DNA from: Glacieibacterium frigidum
Lineage (GTDB): Bacteria; Pseudomonadota; Alphaproteobacteria; Sphingomonadales; Sphingomonadaceae
Direction: 5' to 3'
DNA: 64,000 nucleotides
Assembly: GCF_007097155.1 (NCBI RefSeq)
Contig: NZ_VJWA01000002.1
Span: 868,001 to 932,000 of the forward strand
In this document: positions 32,157 to 41,505 of the stretch, one piece after another
Layout of the letters: each line of letters begins with the position of its first letter
How positions within the stretch are numbered: the stretch's first letter is position 1
Notes under the pieces: model-generated
The model's database searches: none
What the model was told of the DNA's origin: nothing
Seen by the model: the letters and a program-made list of their open reading frames with translations, nothing else
Program-made: the position numbers and the translations under genes

Positions 32157-32665
32157 TGACACCCGAATTCTCGCACATCCTGCACGCCCACGAGATCGGC
32201 GCTGCACCGCGGACGCAGAGCCTCGCGGCGACGGAGAAAGAGCGCACGGCGCTGGCGAAGCGCTTCGACCTGCTGGCGCTCGACCGGCTGGAGGCGAATG
32301 TCAGCGCGCGCGCCGTCTCGGGCGGAGTGCAAGTCACCGGGCGGTTCCGCGCGGGCGGCGCGCAGGCGTGCGGGCTGACCGGTGCGCCGGTGGCGTTCGA
32401 CCTCGACGAGCCGCTGGAGCTGCGCTTCACCGCGGTCGCGCACGTCGCGGCGGACGAGGTCGAGCTGACCGACGCCGACCTCGACACGCTGCCGATGGAC
32501 GGGGACGACATCGACCTGGGCGAGGCGGTAGCGCAGAGCCTGGGCCTCGCGCTCGACCCCTACCCCCGCGCCGACGGCGCCGCCCTGCCCCCCGAGGTCG
32601 TGCCCGAGGACCAGGTCGTACCGCTCAAGCGGCCCAATCCGTTCGGGGTGCTGAAGGGCAGCTGA
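32156..32665 (+). CDS. DUF177/YceD family protein
   Basis: YceD-like protein of about 169 aa. Family members lie next to rpmF in many bacteria and have been tied to 23S rRNA or ribosome assembly; here the gene follows the bc1 chaperone instead. Visible features: FRAGGAQACGLTGAPVAFDL with one Cys where the family often has two, and the acidic stretch VELTDADLDTLPMDGDDIDL followed by GEAVAQSLGLALDPYPRADG. ATG 32156 shares its A with the upstream TGA; GGGGAG lies 6 nt before. Confidence 0.85.
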   Translation: MTPEFSHILHAHEIGAAPRTQSLAATEKERTALAKRFDLLALDRLEANVSARAVSGGVQVTGRFRAGGAQACGLTGAPVAFDLDEPLELRFTAVAHVAADEVELTDADLDTLPMDGDDIDLGEAVAQSLGLALDPYPRADGAALPPEVVPEDQVVPLKRPNPFGVLKGS

Positions 32666-32669
32666 GCCC

Positions 32670-33179
32670 TCAGAACGGCACGTCGTCGTCGAGGTCGTCG
32701 GCGAAGTCGCTGCCGCCGCCGTACGCCGGCTTCTTCGCCGGGCCGCTGTTGCCGTTGAAGCCACCGCCGCCGCCGCCCGAGCGCTCGCCGCCGCCGTAGC
32801 CGCCGCCACCCGACCGCTCGCCGTCGCCGCTGTCACGGCCGCCGAGCAGCGTCATGTTGGAGTTGAAGTTCTGCAGCACGACCTCGGTCGTGTACTTGTC
32901 GGCGCCCGACTGGTCCTGCCACTTGCGTGTCTGCAGCGAGCCCTCGAGGTACACCTCGCTGCCCTTCTTCAGATACTGGCTGGCGATCTTGCCGATGCCT
33001 TCGTTGAAGATCACGACGTTATGCCACTCGGTCTTTTCCTTGCGCTCGCCCGAGTTCTTGTCGCGCCACGTCTCCGAGGTCGCGAGGCTGAACTTGACGA
33101 CGCGGCCGCCGTTGCCGAACTCCTTGGTCTCGGGATCCTTGCCCAGCCGGCCGACCAAAATGACCTTGTTGACGCCCAT
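32670..33179 (-). CDS. ssb: Single-stranded DNA-binding protein
   Basis: Homotetrameric SSB that coats ssDNA during replication, repair and recombination. The N-terminal OB fold starts [20 protein letters not shown]; the conserved [20 protein letters not shown] and [20 protein letters not shown] follow. A Gly-rich flexible linker (residues 115-155) leads to the acidic tip DDLDDDVPF that docks repair proteins. 169 aa from ATG 33179; an in-frame upstream ATG at 33200 is less likely. A LexA-type box lies 24-38 bp upstream. Confidence 0.96.
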   Translation of the reverse strand: MGVNKVILVGRLGKDPETKEFGNGGRVVKFSLATSETWRDKNSGERKEKTEWHNVVIFNEGIGKIASQYLKKGSEVYLEGSLQTRKWQDQSGADKYTTEVVLQNFNSNMTLLGGRDSGDGERSGGGGYGGGERSGGGGGGFNGNSGPAKKPAYGGGSDFADDLDDDVPF

Positions 33180-33202
33180 GTGCAGTGCCTTTCGATCCAA
33201 AA

Positions 33203-33217
33203 GAACGTATAATGAAC
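33203..33217 (-). promoter_or_regulatory. LexA (SOS) box of ssb
   Basis: Read on the minus strand this is GTTC-N7-GTTC (GTTCATTATACGTTC), the direct-repeat LexA site established for alphaproteobacteria. It sits 24-38 bp upstream of the ssb ATG, where repressor would cover the promoter. Exact match in both half-sites. Confidence 0.7.
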
Positions 33218-33256
33218 ATTAAACCGCAGGGTGCGACTCGTCGAGTCCGAAATCTA

Positions 33257-33283
33257 GGCGTCGCCGCTTGAAAAGGCGACGCC
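33257..33283. repeat. 9-bp stem inverted repeat in the ssb/DUF3667 region
   Basis: GGCGTCGCC (33257-33265) and GGCGACGCC (33275-33283) form a perfect 9-bp stem with a 9-nt loop. It lies between divergent ssb and the DUF3667 gene, 40 bp before the latter's ATG. It may be a leader hairpin or an operator; nothing distinguishes these. Confidence 0.5.
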
Positions 33284-33323
33284 CTTGCGTCACGCTTGCC
33301 GCAGCGGCGGGGAGCCCGGGCGA

Positions 33324-34592
33324 ATGAGTAACGAAATCGAAGCGTTCGGGGCGCTTGCGACCGCCGGTCTGGCGGCGTCCGAGCTCGACAAGCCGTCGGT
33401 ACGCCGCCGCCTGGCGCGCGAGGCCGCGGCCGAAAAGGCGCGCTGGTGGAAGCCGAAGAAAGCGGCGCACGTCGTCGAGGGGCACACCGAGGGCGCCTGC
33501 GCCAACTGCGAGACCGTGCTGGTCGGCGATTTCTGCCACGCCTGCGGCCAGCAGGGGCACGTCCACCGCAGCGTCGGCCATGTCTTCGAAGAGTTCCTGC
33601 ACGGCATCTGGCACTTCGATTCCAAGGCATGGCGCACACTGCCGCTGCTCGCCTTTCGCCCGGGCAAGCTGACCTGGGATTATATCCACGGCAAGCGCGC
33701 GCGCTACATCGCGCCGATCGCGCTGTTCCTGCTCAGCATGTTCCTGATGTTCTTCGTCTTCGGCTTCGTCGGCGCACCCGATTTCGGCAGTGCGCCGGCA
33801 AAGGGCTCGAATGTTCAGACGGTTGCCGATGCGCGCGAGGCGGTCGACGGCATCAAGGCCGACATCGTCGGCAGCGAGGTCGAGTTGGCCGAGGCGAAGA
33901 CCGGCGGAGATGCTGAGACGATCCGCACCGCGTCGAACAATCTCGCCGCCGAGCGCCTCGCCTTGCGCATCGCCGAAGCCAATTTGCGCCGCTTCGAGAC
34001 CGCGGAGGCGAAGCAGACCGACGGCAAGGGCAAGCTGAGCGTCGAGCCCGGCAAGGTCGAGGTCCAGTTGCCCGCCAAGAGCTGGAAGGAGGAGTTGGCC
34101 GAGCAGGCGCGCACCGGCCAGCTCAACATCAATTCGGGCATCCCTGGCGCCAATGAGAACATCCGCAAGGCGCTGGAAAATCCCGATTTCGCGCTCTACC
34201 GGATCCAGCAGAAGGCGTACAAGCTGAGCTTTCTGCTGATCCCGCTGTCGCTGCCGGTGCTGTGGCTGATGTTCTTCTGGCGGCGCGACACGACGACCTA
34301 CGACCATGTCGTGTTCACGCTCTACTCGTTGTCGTTCATGTCGCTACTGCTGGTGCTGGCGGTGCTGCTGGTCAAGGCGACCAACGCGCTGGAAGGCATG
34401 GGCGGCCCGGCGATCGGCAGCATTGGCCTGCTCACCCTGGTGCCGCCGGTGCACATGTATTTCCAGCTGAAGGGCGGTTACCGCCTGTCGACCTGGGGAG
34501 CGCTGTGGCGTGCCGCCGTGCTGAGCCAGGCGACGATCGTCATCCTGGCGCTCTTCGCGACGCTGATCGTCATCCTGGGACTGGCCGACTAG
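33324..34592 (+). CDS. DUF3667 membrane protein
   Basis: The N-terminal part carries a zinc-ribbon-like module CANCETVLVGDFCHACGQQG, followed by VGHVFEEFLHGIWHFDSKAW and TLPLLAFRPGKLTWDYIHGK, the DUF3667 hallmark. Then comes a first membrane helix (IALFLLSMFLMFFVFGFVG), a long coiled soluble segment (about residues 160-290) and three or four C-terminal helices. 422 aa from ATG 33324 with GGGGAG upstream. Function unknown. Confidence 0.85.
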   Translation: MSNEIEAFGALATAGLAASELDKPSVRRRLAREAAAEKARWWKPKKAAHVVEGHTEGACANCETVLVGDFCHACGQQGHVHRSVGHVFEEFLHGIWHFDSKAWRTLPLLAFRPGKLTWDYIHGKRARYIAPIALFLLSMFLMFFVFGFVGAPDFGSAPAKGSNVQTVADAREAVDGIKADIVGSEVELAEAKTGGDAETIRTASNNLAAERLALRIAEANLRRFETAEAKQTDGKGKLSVEPGKVEVQLPAKSWKEELAEQARTGQLNINSGIPGANENIRKALENPDFALYRIQQKAYKLSFLLIPLSLPVLWLMFFWRRDTTTYDHVVFTLYSLSFMSLLLVLAVLLVKATNALEGMGGPAIGSIGLLTLVPPVHMYFQLKGGYRLSTWGALWRAAVLSQATIVILALFATLIVILGLAD

Positions 34593-34637
34593 CAGGCGGC
34601 CGATCGACGACGAGCAGGCGCGTCCGCTCGCCTGGAG

Positions 34638-34883
34638 CTATTCCTCGCCCTTCTTGCCGACTTCGTTCGCACCGATATGCATGACGTAGATGATGGCGCC
34701 GTTCGCGTCGGTCACATCGACCCGCCAGTCCTCGTCGACCCAGATCTGTTCGGCATGGTCCCTCAAGAGCTCGCCGACGAAGCGCGCCATTTCGAGCCGC
34801 AACCCGGTCAGGTCGTCACGCTCGACGTCGATACACTCGGCGATGTGCGATTCGGTCCGGATATTGATGTGATAAAGCGCCAT
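34638..34883 (-). CDS. DUF6894-like small protein
   Basis: Small soluble protein of about 81 aa starting MALYHINIRTESHIAECIDV and containing LTGLRLEMARFVGELLRDHA, a pattern I associate with the DUF6894 group (short proteins beginning M-[PA]-x-[YF]-[FH]-x-H). It begins 17 bp after the stop of a Crp/Fnr gene on the same strand and is probably cotranscribed. The same Crp/Fnr-DUF6894 order recurs at 59266-60399. Function unknown. Confidence 0.7.
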   Translation of the reverse strand: MALYHINIRTESHIAECIDVERDDLTGLRLEMARFVGELLRDHAEQIWVDEDWRVDVTDANGAIIYVMHIGANEVGKKGEE

Positions 34884-34900
34884 GTGCAGTCCCCAGCCCG

Positions 34901-35665
34901 TCAATCGCCGGCGAGCAGACGTGCCCGTCGATCAGTGCCCGTGTCCGCCACCAGATAATCAGCCTCGAATTCGCCCGTCTGCGCCAGCCGTTGCCAGTCG
35001 TGAATCTTCACGCTGTACCGCTTCACGGTGACCAGCCCCTCCTCGCGAAGCGCCTTGAGCGACCGGTTGACGTGGACGCCGGTCATGCCCGCGGCCTCGG
35101 CCAGCCGCTCCTGCGACACCGGAAAATCATATTCCTGCAGGATCTGGCGGTCGCCACCCAGACGGATCGCCATCTCGCAGAAGATGTGCGCCAAGCGCGT
35201 TTTTGCGCGCTGCTTGCCGACGTTCACCACCCACTGCATCAGGATCGCCGCGTCGAGCATGGTGTCGCGCCAGAACGCCTCCGCCACCGCCGGGTAGCGC
35301 ACTGCGAGGGCGCGGATCGCGGTATGCGGCACCTCCAGAATGGTCGTGTTGCACAAGGTCGTCAGCCCGCCGACGGCGATCGGCCGCACTACCGAGTTCA
35401 GGTCGACCATGTCGCCGGGAATATGGAACGCGGTGATTTGCCGCTGCCCGTCGCGGGTCTCGCCGAAGCGGGCGACCATGCCCGACGCGATGAAGCAGGC
35501 GCAGGAGGTCTTTTCATTGACCTGCACGAAGTCGGTCTGGCCGCGCACTTCGACGGGATGCACGGGCAGGGCAAGGATTGCCTGGATTTCATCGGGGGTC
35601 AGGACCGAGCGCGCCAGAAGGCGATCGACGAAAGGCTGAAGATTGGTCGGATCGCTGCGGCTCAT
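34901..35665 (-). CDS. Crp/Fnr family transcriptional regulator
   Basis: 254 aa. N-terminal cyclic-nucleotide-binding-like beta barrel (residues 20-140, CFIASGMVARFGETRDGQRQ then FHIPGDMVDLNSVV), a dimerisation helix, and a C-terminal winged helix with recognition region VSQERLAEAAGMTGVHVNRS. There is no N-terminal Cys cluster of the FNR type, so oxygen sensing by an Fe-S cluster is unlikely. ATG 35665. The effector is unknown. Confidence 0.9.
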   Translation of the reverse strand: MSRSDPTNLQPFVDRLLARSVLTPDEIQAILALPVHPVEVRGQTDFVQVNEKTSCACFIASGMVARFGETRDGQRQITAFHIPGDMVDLNSVVRPIAVGGLTTLCNTTILEVPHTAIRALAVRYPAVAEAFWRDTMLDAAILMQWVVNVGKQRAKTRLAHIFCEMAIRLGGDRQILQEYDFPVSQERLAEAAGMTGVHVNRSLKALREEGLVTVKRYSVKIHDWQRLAQTGEFEADYLVADTGTDRRARLLAGD

Positions 35666-35786
35666 TATCGCTCTTGGCTTACGGTGGTCACGCAGACTGC
35701 CGACCTCCCTACACGCGCCACTGCGGCACTATCATAAACTAGGTTAACTCGCGTGGCGTCTGGCGGTCGGTCGATCTACAGGCGCA

Positions 35787-36110
35787 TCAGCCAATGTCCA
35801 GCGAGGCGATGCGACCGCCCGTCAGTTCGAAGCGGTGATCGAGCATCACCGGACTGCCCGGAAACGTACCCGACACCTCGGCGCGGACGACGACTGCATG
35901 ACCGGCGGTGCGTTGCTCGAGCGGCCGGACGGTAAACGGGGTTCTGGCATAGGTCTCGACACGCCACGCGCGGATCGCGTCGATCCCGACGTGATCGTGC
36001 GCCTCGTCGCGGACATGCGCGTCGTCGGTGAAGATCGCCCGCAGCATGTCGGCGCCGGCATCGGGCGGGGTGCCGAAATAGGCGGCGATGACAGGGGGAA
36101 TTTCGGGCAT
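35787..36110 (-). CDS. SnoaL-like/NTF2-fold protein
   Basis: A 107-residue single-domain protein of the SnoaL-like NTF2 fold (IAAYFGTPPDAGADMLRAIF; HDHVGIDAIRAWRVETYAR; FELTGGRIASLDIG). Such proteins are small-molecule-binding or isomerase-like; the substrate is unknown. It is divergent from the HxlR regulator, which probably controls it. Confidence 0.82.
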   Translation of the reverse strand: MPEIPPVIAAYFGTPPDAGADMLRAIFTDDAHVRDEAHDHVGIDAIRAWRVETYARTPFTVRPLEQRTAGHAVVVRAEVSGTFPGSPVMLDHRFELTGGRIASLDIG

Positions 36111-36199
36111 GCTGCACTCTCCTGACCGGGCAACGCGAAGGTCGTTGCGACGCCAGTCAGGTCGGCCTAGCCAGCGGGAATGACAAGAACGCACGAAAA

Positions 36200-36210
36200 A
36201 GTAGGGTACT
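36200..36210. promoter_or_regulatory. Palindrome AGTA-N3-TACT before the HxlR gene
   Basis: AGTAGGGTACT is a perfect dyad with a 3-nt spacer, ending 5 bp before the GTG start of the HxlR regulator, within the divergent SnoaL/HxlR region. Related HxlR regulators bind short dyads containing TACT/AGTA, so this could be an autoregulatory operator. Short palindromes occur by chance. Confidence 0.3.
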
Positions 36211-36215
36211 GACCC

Positions 36216-36596
36216 GTGGGTAAGCCCGTCGAGCACACGCCGCTCTCCGCCGCCGCCGGGGTCGAGGAGGCCATCCGCATGCTGGAGGGACGGTGGAAGC
36301 TGGTGATCCTGTTCCACCTGTTCGGCGGCAGGCTGCTGCGCTTTTCCGACCTCGAACGCGCCATTCCCGCGATCTCGCAGAAGATGCTGATCCAGCAGCT
36401 GCGCCAGATGGAGTCGGACGGCATCGTCACGCGCACCGTCCATCACCAGGTACCGCCCAAGGTGGAATATGGCCTGACCGAATGGGGTCAGTCGCTGTGC
36501 CCGGCGCTCGATGCGCTGCTGCAATGGGCCGAACGGCGGGATGAGCCGGCCGGAAATCCGGCCCGTGCCTACAGCAGCGCGCGGGCGATCCAATAG
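36216..36596 (+). CDS. HxlR family winged-helix regulator
   Basis: DNA-binding regulator of the HxlR group, often responding to electrophiles or aldehydes. Motifs: MLEGRWKLVILFHLFGGRLL, FSDLERAIPAISQKMLIQQL, RQMESDGIVTRTVHHQVPPK, VEYGLTEWGQSL. 126 aa, start GTG 36216. Family members that are redox switches use an N-terminal Cys; none is seen there, the only Cys being near the C-terminus (LCPALD). Convergent with feoB, with a 28-bp overlap. Confidence 0.92.
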   Translation: MGKPVEHTPLSAAAGVEEAIRMLEGRWKLVILFHLFGGRLLRFSDLERAIPAISQKMLIQQLRQMESDGIVTRTVHHQVPPKVEYGLTEWGQSLCPALDALLQWAERRDEPAGNPARAYSSARAIQ

Positions 36597-38407
36597 GTCG
36601 CGCCTGCCGCCAGATAGGCCATGGCGAACAGGTAGACGAACATGAACGCCGGCCATTTCCACCCGCCGGTTTCGCGCCTGACCACCGCCAGCGTCGCGAG
36701 GCACTGCGGCGCGAAGACGTACCACGCGAGGAACGCCAGCGCGGTCGGCAGCGACCACGACCCGCGCAGCCGCTCGACGAGCGACTGGGCGACCTGATCC
36801 TCATCGCCGTCGAGCGCATAGACGGTGCCCAGCGCCGCGACCGCGACTTCGCGCGCCGCCAGGCCGGGGACCAGCGCGATGGCGATCTCCCGATTGAAGC
36901 CGATCGGCGCGAAGATCGGCTCGAGCGCGCTGCCGATGCGGCCCGCGGCCGAATAGCTGAGCGGCGTTACGGCACTGCCTTCGGGCGGCTTGGGGAAGCT
37001 CGCGAGCGCCCACAACACGACGGTGATCATCAGGATCAGCCCGCCCGCGCGCTGCAGGAAGGCGCCGGCGCGCTGCCACAGGCCGATGCCGATGTCGCGC
37101 GGCACCGGCCATTGATACTTGGGCATCTCGATCAGGAAGGTCGGCGTCGGACCCTTGGTCACGGTGCGGCGCAGCGCCCACGCGGCGACCAGCGCGCCCG
37201 CCACGCCGAAGACGTAAAGGCCGAGCATCACCAGCCCCTGCAGCCCGAACCAGCCGACGTTCGTCGCCGGGATGAAGGCGGCGATGATCACCGTGTAGAC
37301 CGGCAGCCGCGCCGAGCAGGTCATCAGCGGCGCGATCAGGATCGTCGTCAGCCGGTCCTTGGGATCGTCGATCGTCCGCGTCGCCATGATGCCGGGGATC
37401 GCGCACGCGAAGCTCGACAGCAGCGGGATGAAGGCACGACCGTTCAATCCGACACCCGCCATCAGCCGGTCCATGATGAATGCCGCGCGGACCATGTATC
37501 CCGACTGTTCGAGCAGGATGATGAACAGGAAGAGGATGAGGATCTGCGGCAGGAACACCACCACCGCGCCAACGCCCGACAACACGCCGTCGTTCAGCAG
37601 GCTGCGCAGCCAGGTGTCGGGCAGCAGCGCACTGACTTGCGCCTGAAGCGCGGCAATCCCCGCCTCGATCCAGCCCATCGGCACCTCGGCGAACGCGAAG
37701 ACGCTCTGGAACATGACGAAGAGGATGGCGATCAGCAGCAGCGGCCCCGCAACGGGATGCATCGCGACGCCGTCGAGAACCTGCGTCCAGCGCTTCGCCG
37801 CACCGTGCTGCGCGGTCACGGTGTCGGCGATGACGCGGGCCTCGCGCTGCAGCAGGCGGATATCGGCCTCGGGGCTCGCCAGCGTCGCGGGCGCGGTGCC
37901 GAGCAAGGGACCGATCTCGGCGGCGAGCTCGGTCAGCCCGCGCCGACGCACCGCGACCGTCGGCACCACGGGCAGTCCCAGGATGCGGCTGAGCTGCTCG
38001 ACGTCGATGCGCGTGCCGTCGCGCTCCGCCAGGTCGACCATGTTGAGCGCCACGACCATCGGCAGGCCGAGACGGCGCAGTTCGAGGACGAAGCGGAGGT
38101 GGTTGCGCAGGTTGGTCGCGTCGATCACCGCGACGATCGCGTCGGGCCGCCGCTCGCCCGCCTGGCGGCCGAGGACCATGTCGCGGGTGACGGCTTCGTC
38201 GGGAGAGCGCGGAGACAGCGAATAGGTGCCGGGCAGGTCGACGAGTTCGGCGATGCGCCCGTCGGGCAGCGCGAGTCGCCCCGACTTCCGCTCGACGGTG
38301 ACGCCGGGATAATTGCCGACCTTCTGGCGGCTGCCGGTCAATGCGTTGAACAGGCTGGTCTTGCCGGCGTTGGGATTGCCGACCAGCGCGGCGAGGAGCG
38401 CCGTCAC
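36569..38407 (-). CDS. feoB: Ferrous iron transporter FeoB
   Basis: Inner-membrane Fe(II) transporter with an N-terminal G domain. G1 GNPNAGKTS, G2 region YPGVTVERKSG, G3 DLPGTYSLSP, G4 NMVD; then two Gate repeats and about nine membrane helices (VVVFLPQILILFLFIILLEQ; LSSFACAIPGIMATRTI). 612 aa, shorter than the enterobacterial protein. Overlaps feoA by 4 bp; no feoC seen. A Fur-like box lies upstream of feoA. Confidence 0.95.
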   Translation of the reverse strand: MTALLAALVGNPNAGKTSLFNALTGSRQKVGNYPGVTVERKSGRLALPDGRIAELVDLPGTYSLSPRSPDEAVTRDMVLGRQAGERRPDAIVAVIDATNLRNHLRFVLELRRLGLPMVVALNMVDLAERDGTRIDVEQLSRILGLPVVPTVAVRRRGLTELAAEIGPLLGTAPATLASPEADIRLLQREARVIADTVTAQHGAAKRWTQVLDGVAMHPVAGPLLLIAILFVMFQSVFAFAEVPMGWIEAGIAALQAQVSALLPDTWLRSLLNDGVLSGVGAVVVFLPQILILFLFIILLEQSGYMVRAAFIMDRLMAGVGLNGRAFIPLLSSFACAIPGIMATRTIDDPKDRLTTILIAPLMTCSARLPVYTVIIAAFIPATNVGWFGLQGLVMLGLYVFGVAGALVAAWALRRTVTKGPTPTFLIEMPKYQWPVPRDIGIGLWQRAGAFLQRAGGLILMITVVLWALASFPKPPEGSAVTPLSYSAAGRIGSALEPIFAPIGFNREIAIALVPGLAAREVAVAALGTVYALDGDEDQVAQSLVERLRGSWSLPTALAFLAWYVFAPQCLATLAVVRRETGGWKWPAFMFVYLFAMAYLAAGATYWIARALL

Positions 38408-38667
38408 TCGGCCGCTTCGGCGAACGCGGCAGCGGCTTCGATCTCTATCATGCCCGCCAGCGCCTTGCGCAGGCCGACCACCATGCTGCCGACCCGCAAC
38501 GCCAGCGGATCGCCGCCGACGGGCCCGCGGTGGAGCATCTCGACCTCGACGCCGTCGTCGAAGCCCATTTCGTGGAGGCGGCGGACGGTGATTTCGTCAC
38601 CGCCGACGCCGGCGATGCGCGCGATCACCGCGCGTTCGCCGCGCCGCAGGTCGTTCAGGGTCCGCAT
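38404..38667 (-). CDS. feoA: Ferrous iron transport protein FeoA
   Basis: Small SH3-like cytosolic partner of FeoB. RTLNDLRRGERAVIARIAGV then VRRLHEMGFDDGVEVEMLHR and VGGDPLALRVGSMVVGLRKA fit the FeoA fold. 87 aa. First gene of feoAB, overlapping feoB by 4 bp (ATGA). Confidence 0.93.
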   Translation of the reverse strand: MRTLNDLRRGERAVIARIAGVGGDEITVRRLHEMGFDDGVEVEMLHRGPVGGDPLALRVGSMVVGLRKALAGMIEIEAAAAFAEAAE

Positions 38668-38690
38668 GACCCCGATATAGACCCGCGGCG

Positions 38691-38713
38691 GATGAATTGC
38701 GAACGATTATCAG
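38691..38713 (-). promoter_or_regulatory. Fur-like box upstream of feoAB
   Basis: On the minus strand the sequence CTGATAATCGTTCGCAATTC resembles the Fur operator (GATAAT-x-[AG]TT..C.ATT form) and ends 24 bp before the feoA start. Iron-dependent repression of feoAB by Fur is well established in proteobacteria. The match is partial. Confidence 0.5.
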
Positions 38714-38719
38714 CGAAGA

Positions 38720-38905
38720 CTATTCCTCGACGACGTCGGCGTCCTCGAAGTCCTCGTCGAGATGCTCCTCGATGGCTTCGGCGATCAGGTCGAGCTGGTC
38801 GTAGGTGGCGGTCAGCTCGACGGTGTTGCCGTCGTCGCCTTCGATGCGCAGCAGGAACTGCTCGTCGTCCTGGGCTTCGATATTGAAGCGCGCGAGAGTG
38901 GCCAT
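38720..38905 (-). CDS. Small acidic conserved-looking protein
   Basis: 61 residues, very acidic at the C-terminus (EEHLDEDFEDADVVEE), with a beta-like N-terminus TLARFNIEAQDDEQFLLRIE. AGGAGA precedes the ATG. No family recognised. It lies between feoA and an old-yellow-enzyme gene on the same strand, with about 50 and 40 bp gaps, so operon membership is uncertain. Confidence 0.65.
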   Translation of the reverse strand: MATLARFNIEAQDDEQFLLRIEGDDGNTVELTATYDQLDLIAEAIEEHLDEDFEDADVVEE

Positions 38906-38945
38906 GTCGGGTCTCCTGGGGTTGTGCGAGGGCCGAACGTGCGCG

Positions 38946-40037
<1,092 letters not shown>

Positions 40038-40167
40038 GCAGGGGTCCCCGGATCGTTACCGCGCCGATGTAGGGGGCGCGGGGGCGATCGGGCAAGGCGG
40101 CCACCCCCAAGCTTTTCTTTCCGTGCCCCTCCCCCTACACCGCGCGGCTGCCCGAAGGACCCCCACC

Positions 40168-41505
40168 GTGACTGCCGCGACGCATGCCCAGATTCGACTA
40201 TCCGCCCTGCTCGGCCTTGCCGGGCCGGTGGTCGCGTCGCGGCTGGGCATAATGGCGATGGGGCTGGTCGATACGATCGTCGTCGGGCGTTATTCGGCGA
40301 CCGAGCTCGGCTATCACGCGCTCGGCTGGGCGCCGACGATGGTCGTGCTGACCACCTCGATCGGGCTGCTGAGCGGTGTGCAGGTGCTGACCAGCCAGGC
40401 GATCGGCGCCGGCCGGGCGAGCGAGACCGGCGCGGTGCTGCGCCGCGGGCTTACCTACGCCTTCTGGCTGGGGATCGCGGCGGGGCTGCTGCTGACCATC
40501 GCCGGGCCGCCGCTGCTTCACCACGTCGGGCTGGCGCCGGACCTCGCCGACGGGGCGGGGCCGGTGCTGCAGATCTTCGCGCTGTCGCTGCTGCCGATCC
40601 TGGTCGCCGACACCGGCATCTTCTGGCTGGAGGCGCACGGCCGCCCGGTGCGCGGCGCGGTGTGCATGTGGGCGGCGAATATCGTCAACCTGGTCCTCAA
40701 CCTGTGGCTGGTGCCCGGCGATTCGGGCTTCCCCGTCGACGGCGCGGTGGCGAGCGCCTGGGCGACCTTCATCAGCCGCTTCGCGCTGCTCGCCTTCGTC
40801 GCCTGGGTCATCCTGGCGTGGCCCGAGGCGCGTGCGTTGGGGGTGCGCGCCAAGCCGCCGCGCGATGCGCAAGCCTCGGCCCGCCTGCGCCGCATCGGCT
40901 ATGCGGCGTCGCTCAGCTACTTCGTCGAGACCGCGGCGTTCGCGTCGATGAGCATCGTCGCGGGCTGGTTCGGGGCGATCAGCGTCGCGACCTGGGCGAT
41001 CGTGCTCAACGTCGCGGCGATCATCTTCATGGGTCCGCTGGGGCTCGCGACCTCGACCGGCGTGCTCGTCGGCCGCGCGTTCGGCGCGCACGACCGGGCC
41101 GGGGTGCGCCGCGCCGGGCTGCTCGGCTTCGGCACGACGCTGGCGCTGACGCTCGGCATCTGCGCGGTCGTTGCGCTGGGCAACGAGGCGATCGCCAGCG
41201 CCTATACGCGCGACCCCGCGGTGCGCGCGATGACCGCGGCGGCGCTGCTGCTGTCGTGCCTGTTCTTCGTCGCCGACGGGCTGCAGGTCGTCGGCGCACA
41301 GGCGCTGCGGGCGCAGAACGACATCTGGGTACCCGCCGCGACGCACTTCTTCAGCTATATCGCGGTGATGATCCCGTGCGCGTACCTGTTCGCGGTGACG
41401 ATGGACGGCGGCGTCAGCGGCATCGTTTGGGCGGTGATCGTCGCCAGCCTGGTGTCGGCGGGGCTGCTGCTGGGGCGGTTCGCGTGGATGGTCAGGCGGG
41501 CCTGA
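40168..41505 (+). CDS. MATE family efflux transporter
   Basis: Twelve-helix multidrug/toxin exporter of the MATE family, driven by Na+ or H+. Visible: GPVVASRLGIMAMGLVDTIV, VGRYSATELGYHALGW and the second-half repeat SYFVETAAFASMSIVAGWFG, plus VLVGRAFGAHD. 445 aa from GTG 40168, with AAGGA upstream; the frame extends further upstream but without a suitable start. The 3' end overlaps the convergent aminotransferase by 14 bp. Confidence 0.92.
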   Translation: MTAATHAQIRLSALLGLAGPVVASRLGIMAMGLVDTIVVGRYSATELGYHALGWAPTMVVLTTSIGLLSGVQVLTSQAIGAGRASETGAVLRRGLTYAFWLGIAAGLLLTIAGPPLLHHVGLAPDLADGAGPVLQIFALSLLPILVADTGIFWLEAHGRPVRGAVCMWAANIVNLVLNLWLVPGDSGFPVDGAVASAWATFISRFALLAFVAWVILAWPEARALGVRAKPPRDAQASARLRRIGYAASLSYFVETAAFASMSIVAGWFGAISVATWAIVLNVAAIIFMGPLGLATSTGVLVGRAFGAHDRAGVRRAGLLGFGTTLALTLGICAVVALGNEAIASAYTRDPAVRAMTAAALLLSCLFFVADGLQVVGAQALRAQNDIWVPAATHFFSYIAVMIPCAYLFAVTMDGGVSGIVWAVIVASLVSAGLLLGRFAWMVRRA

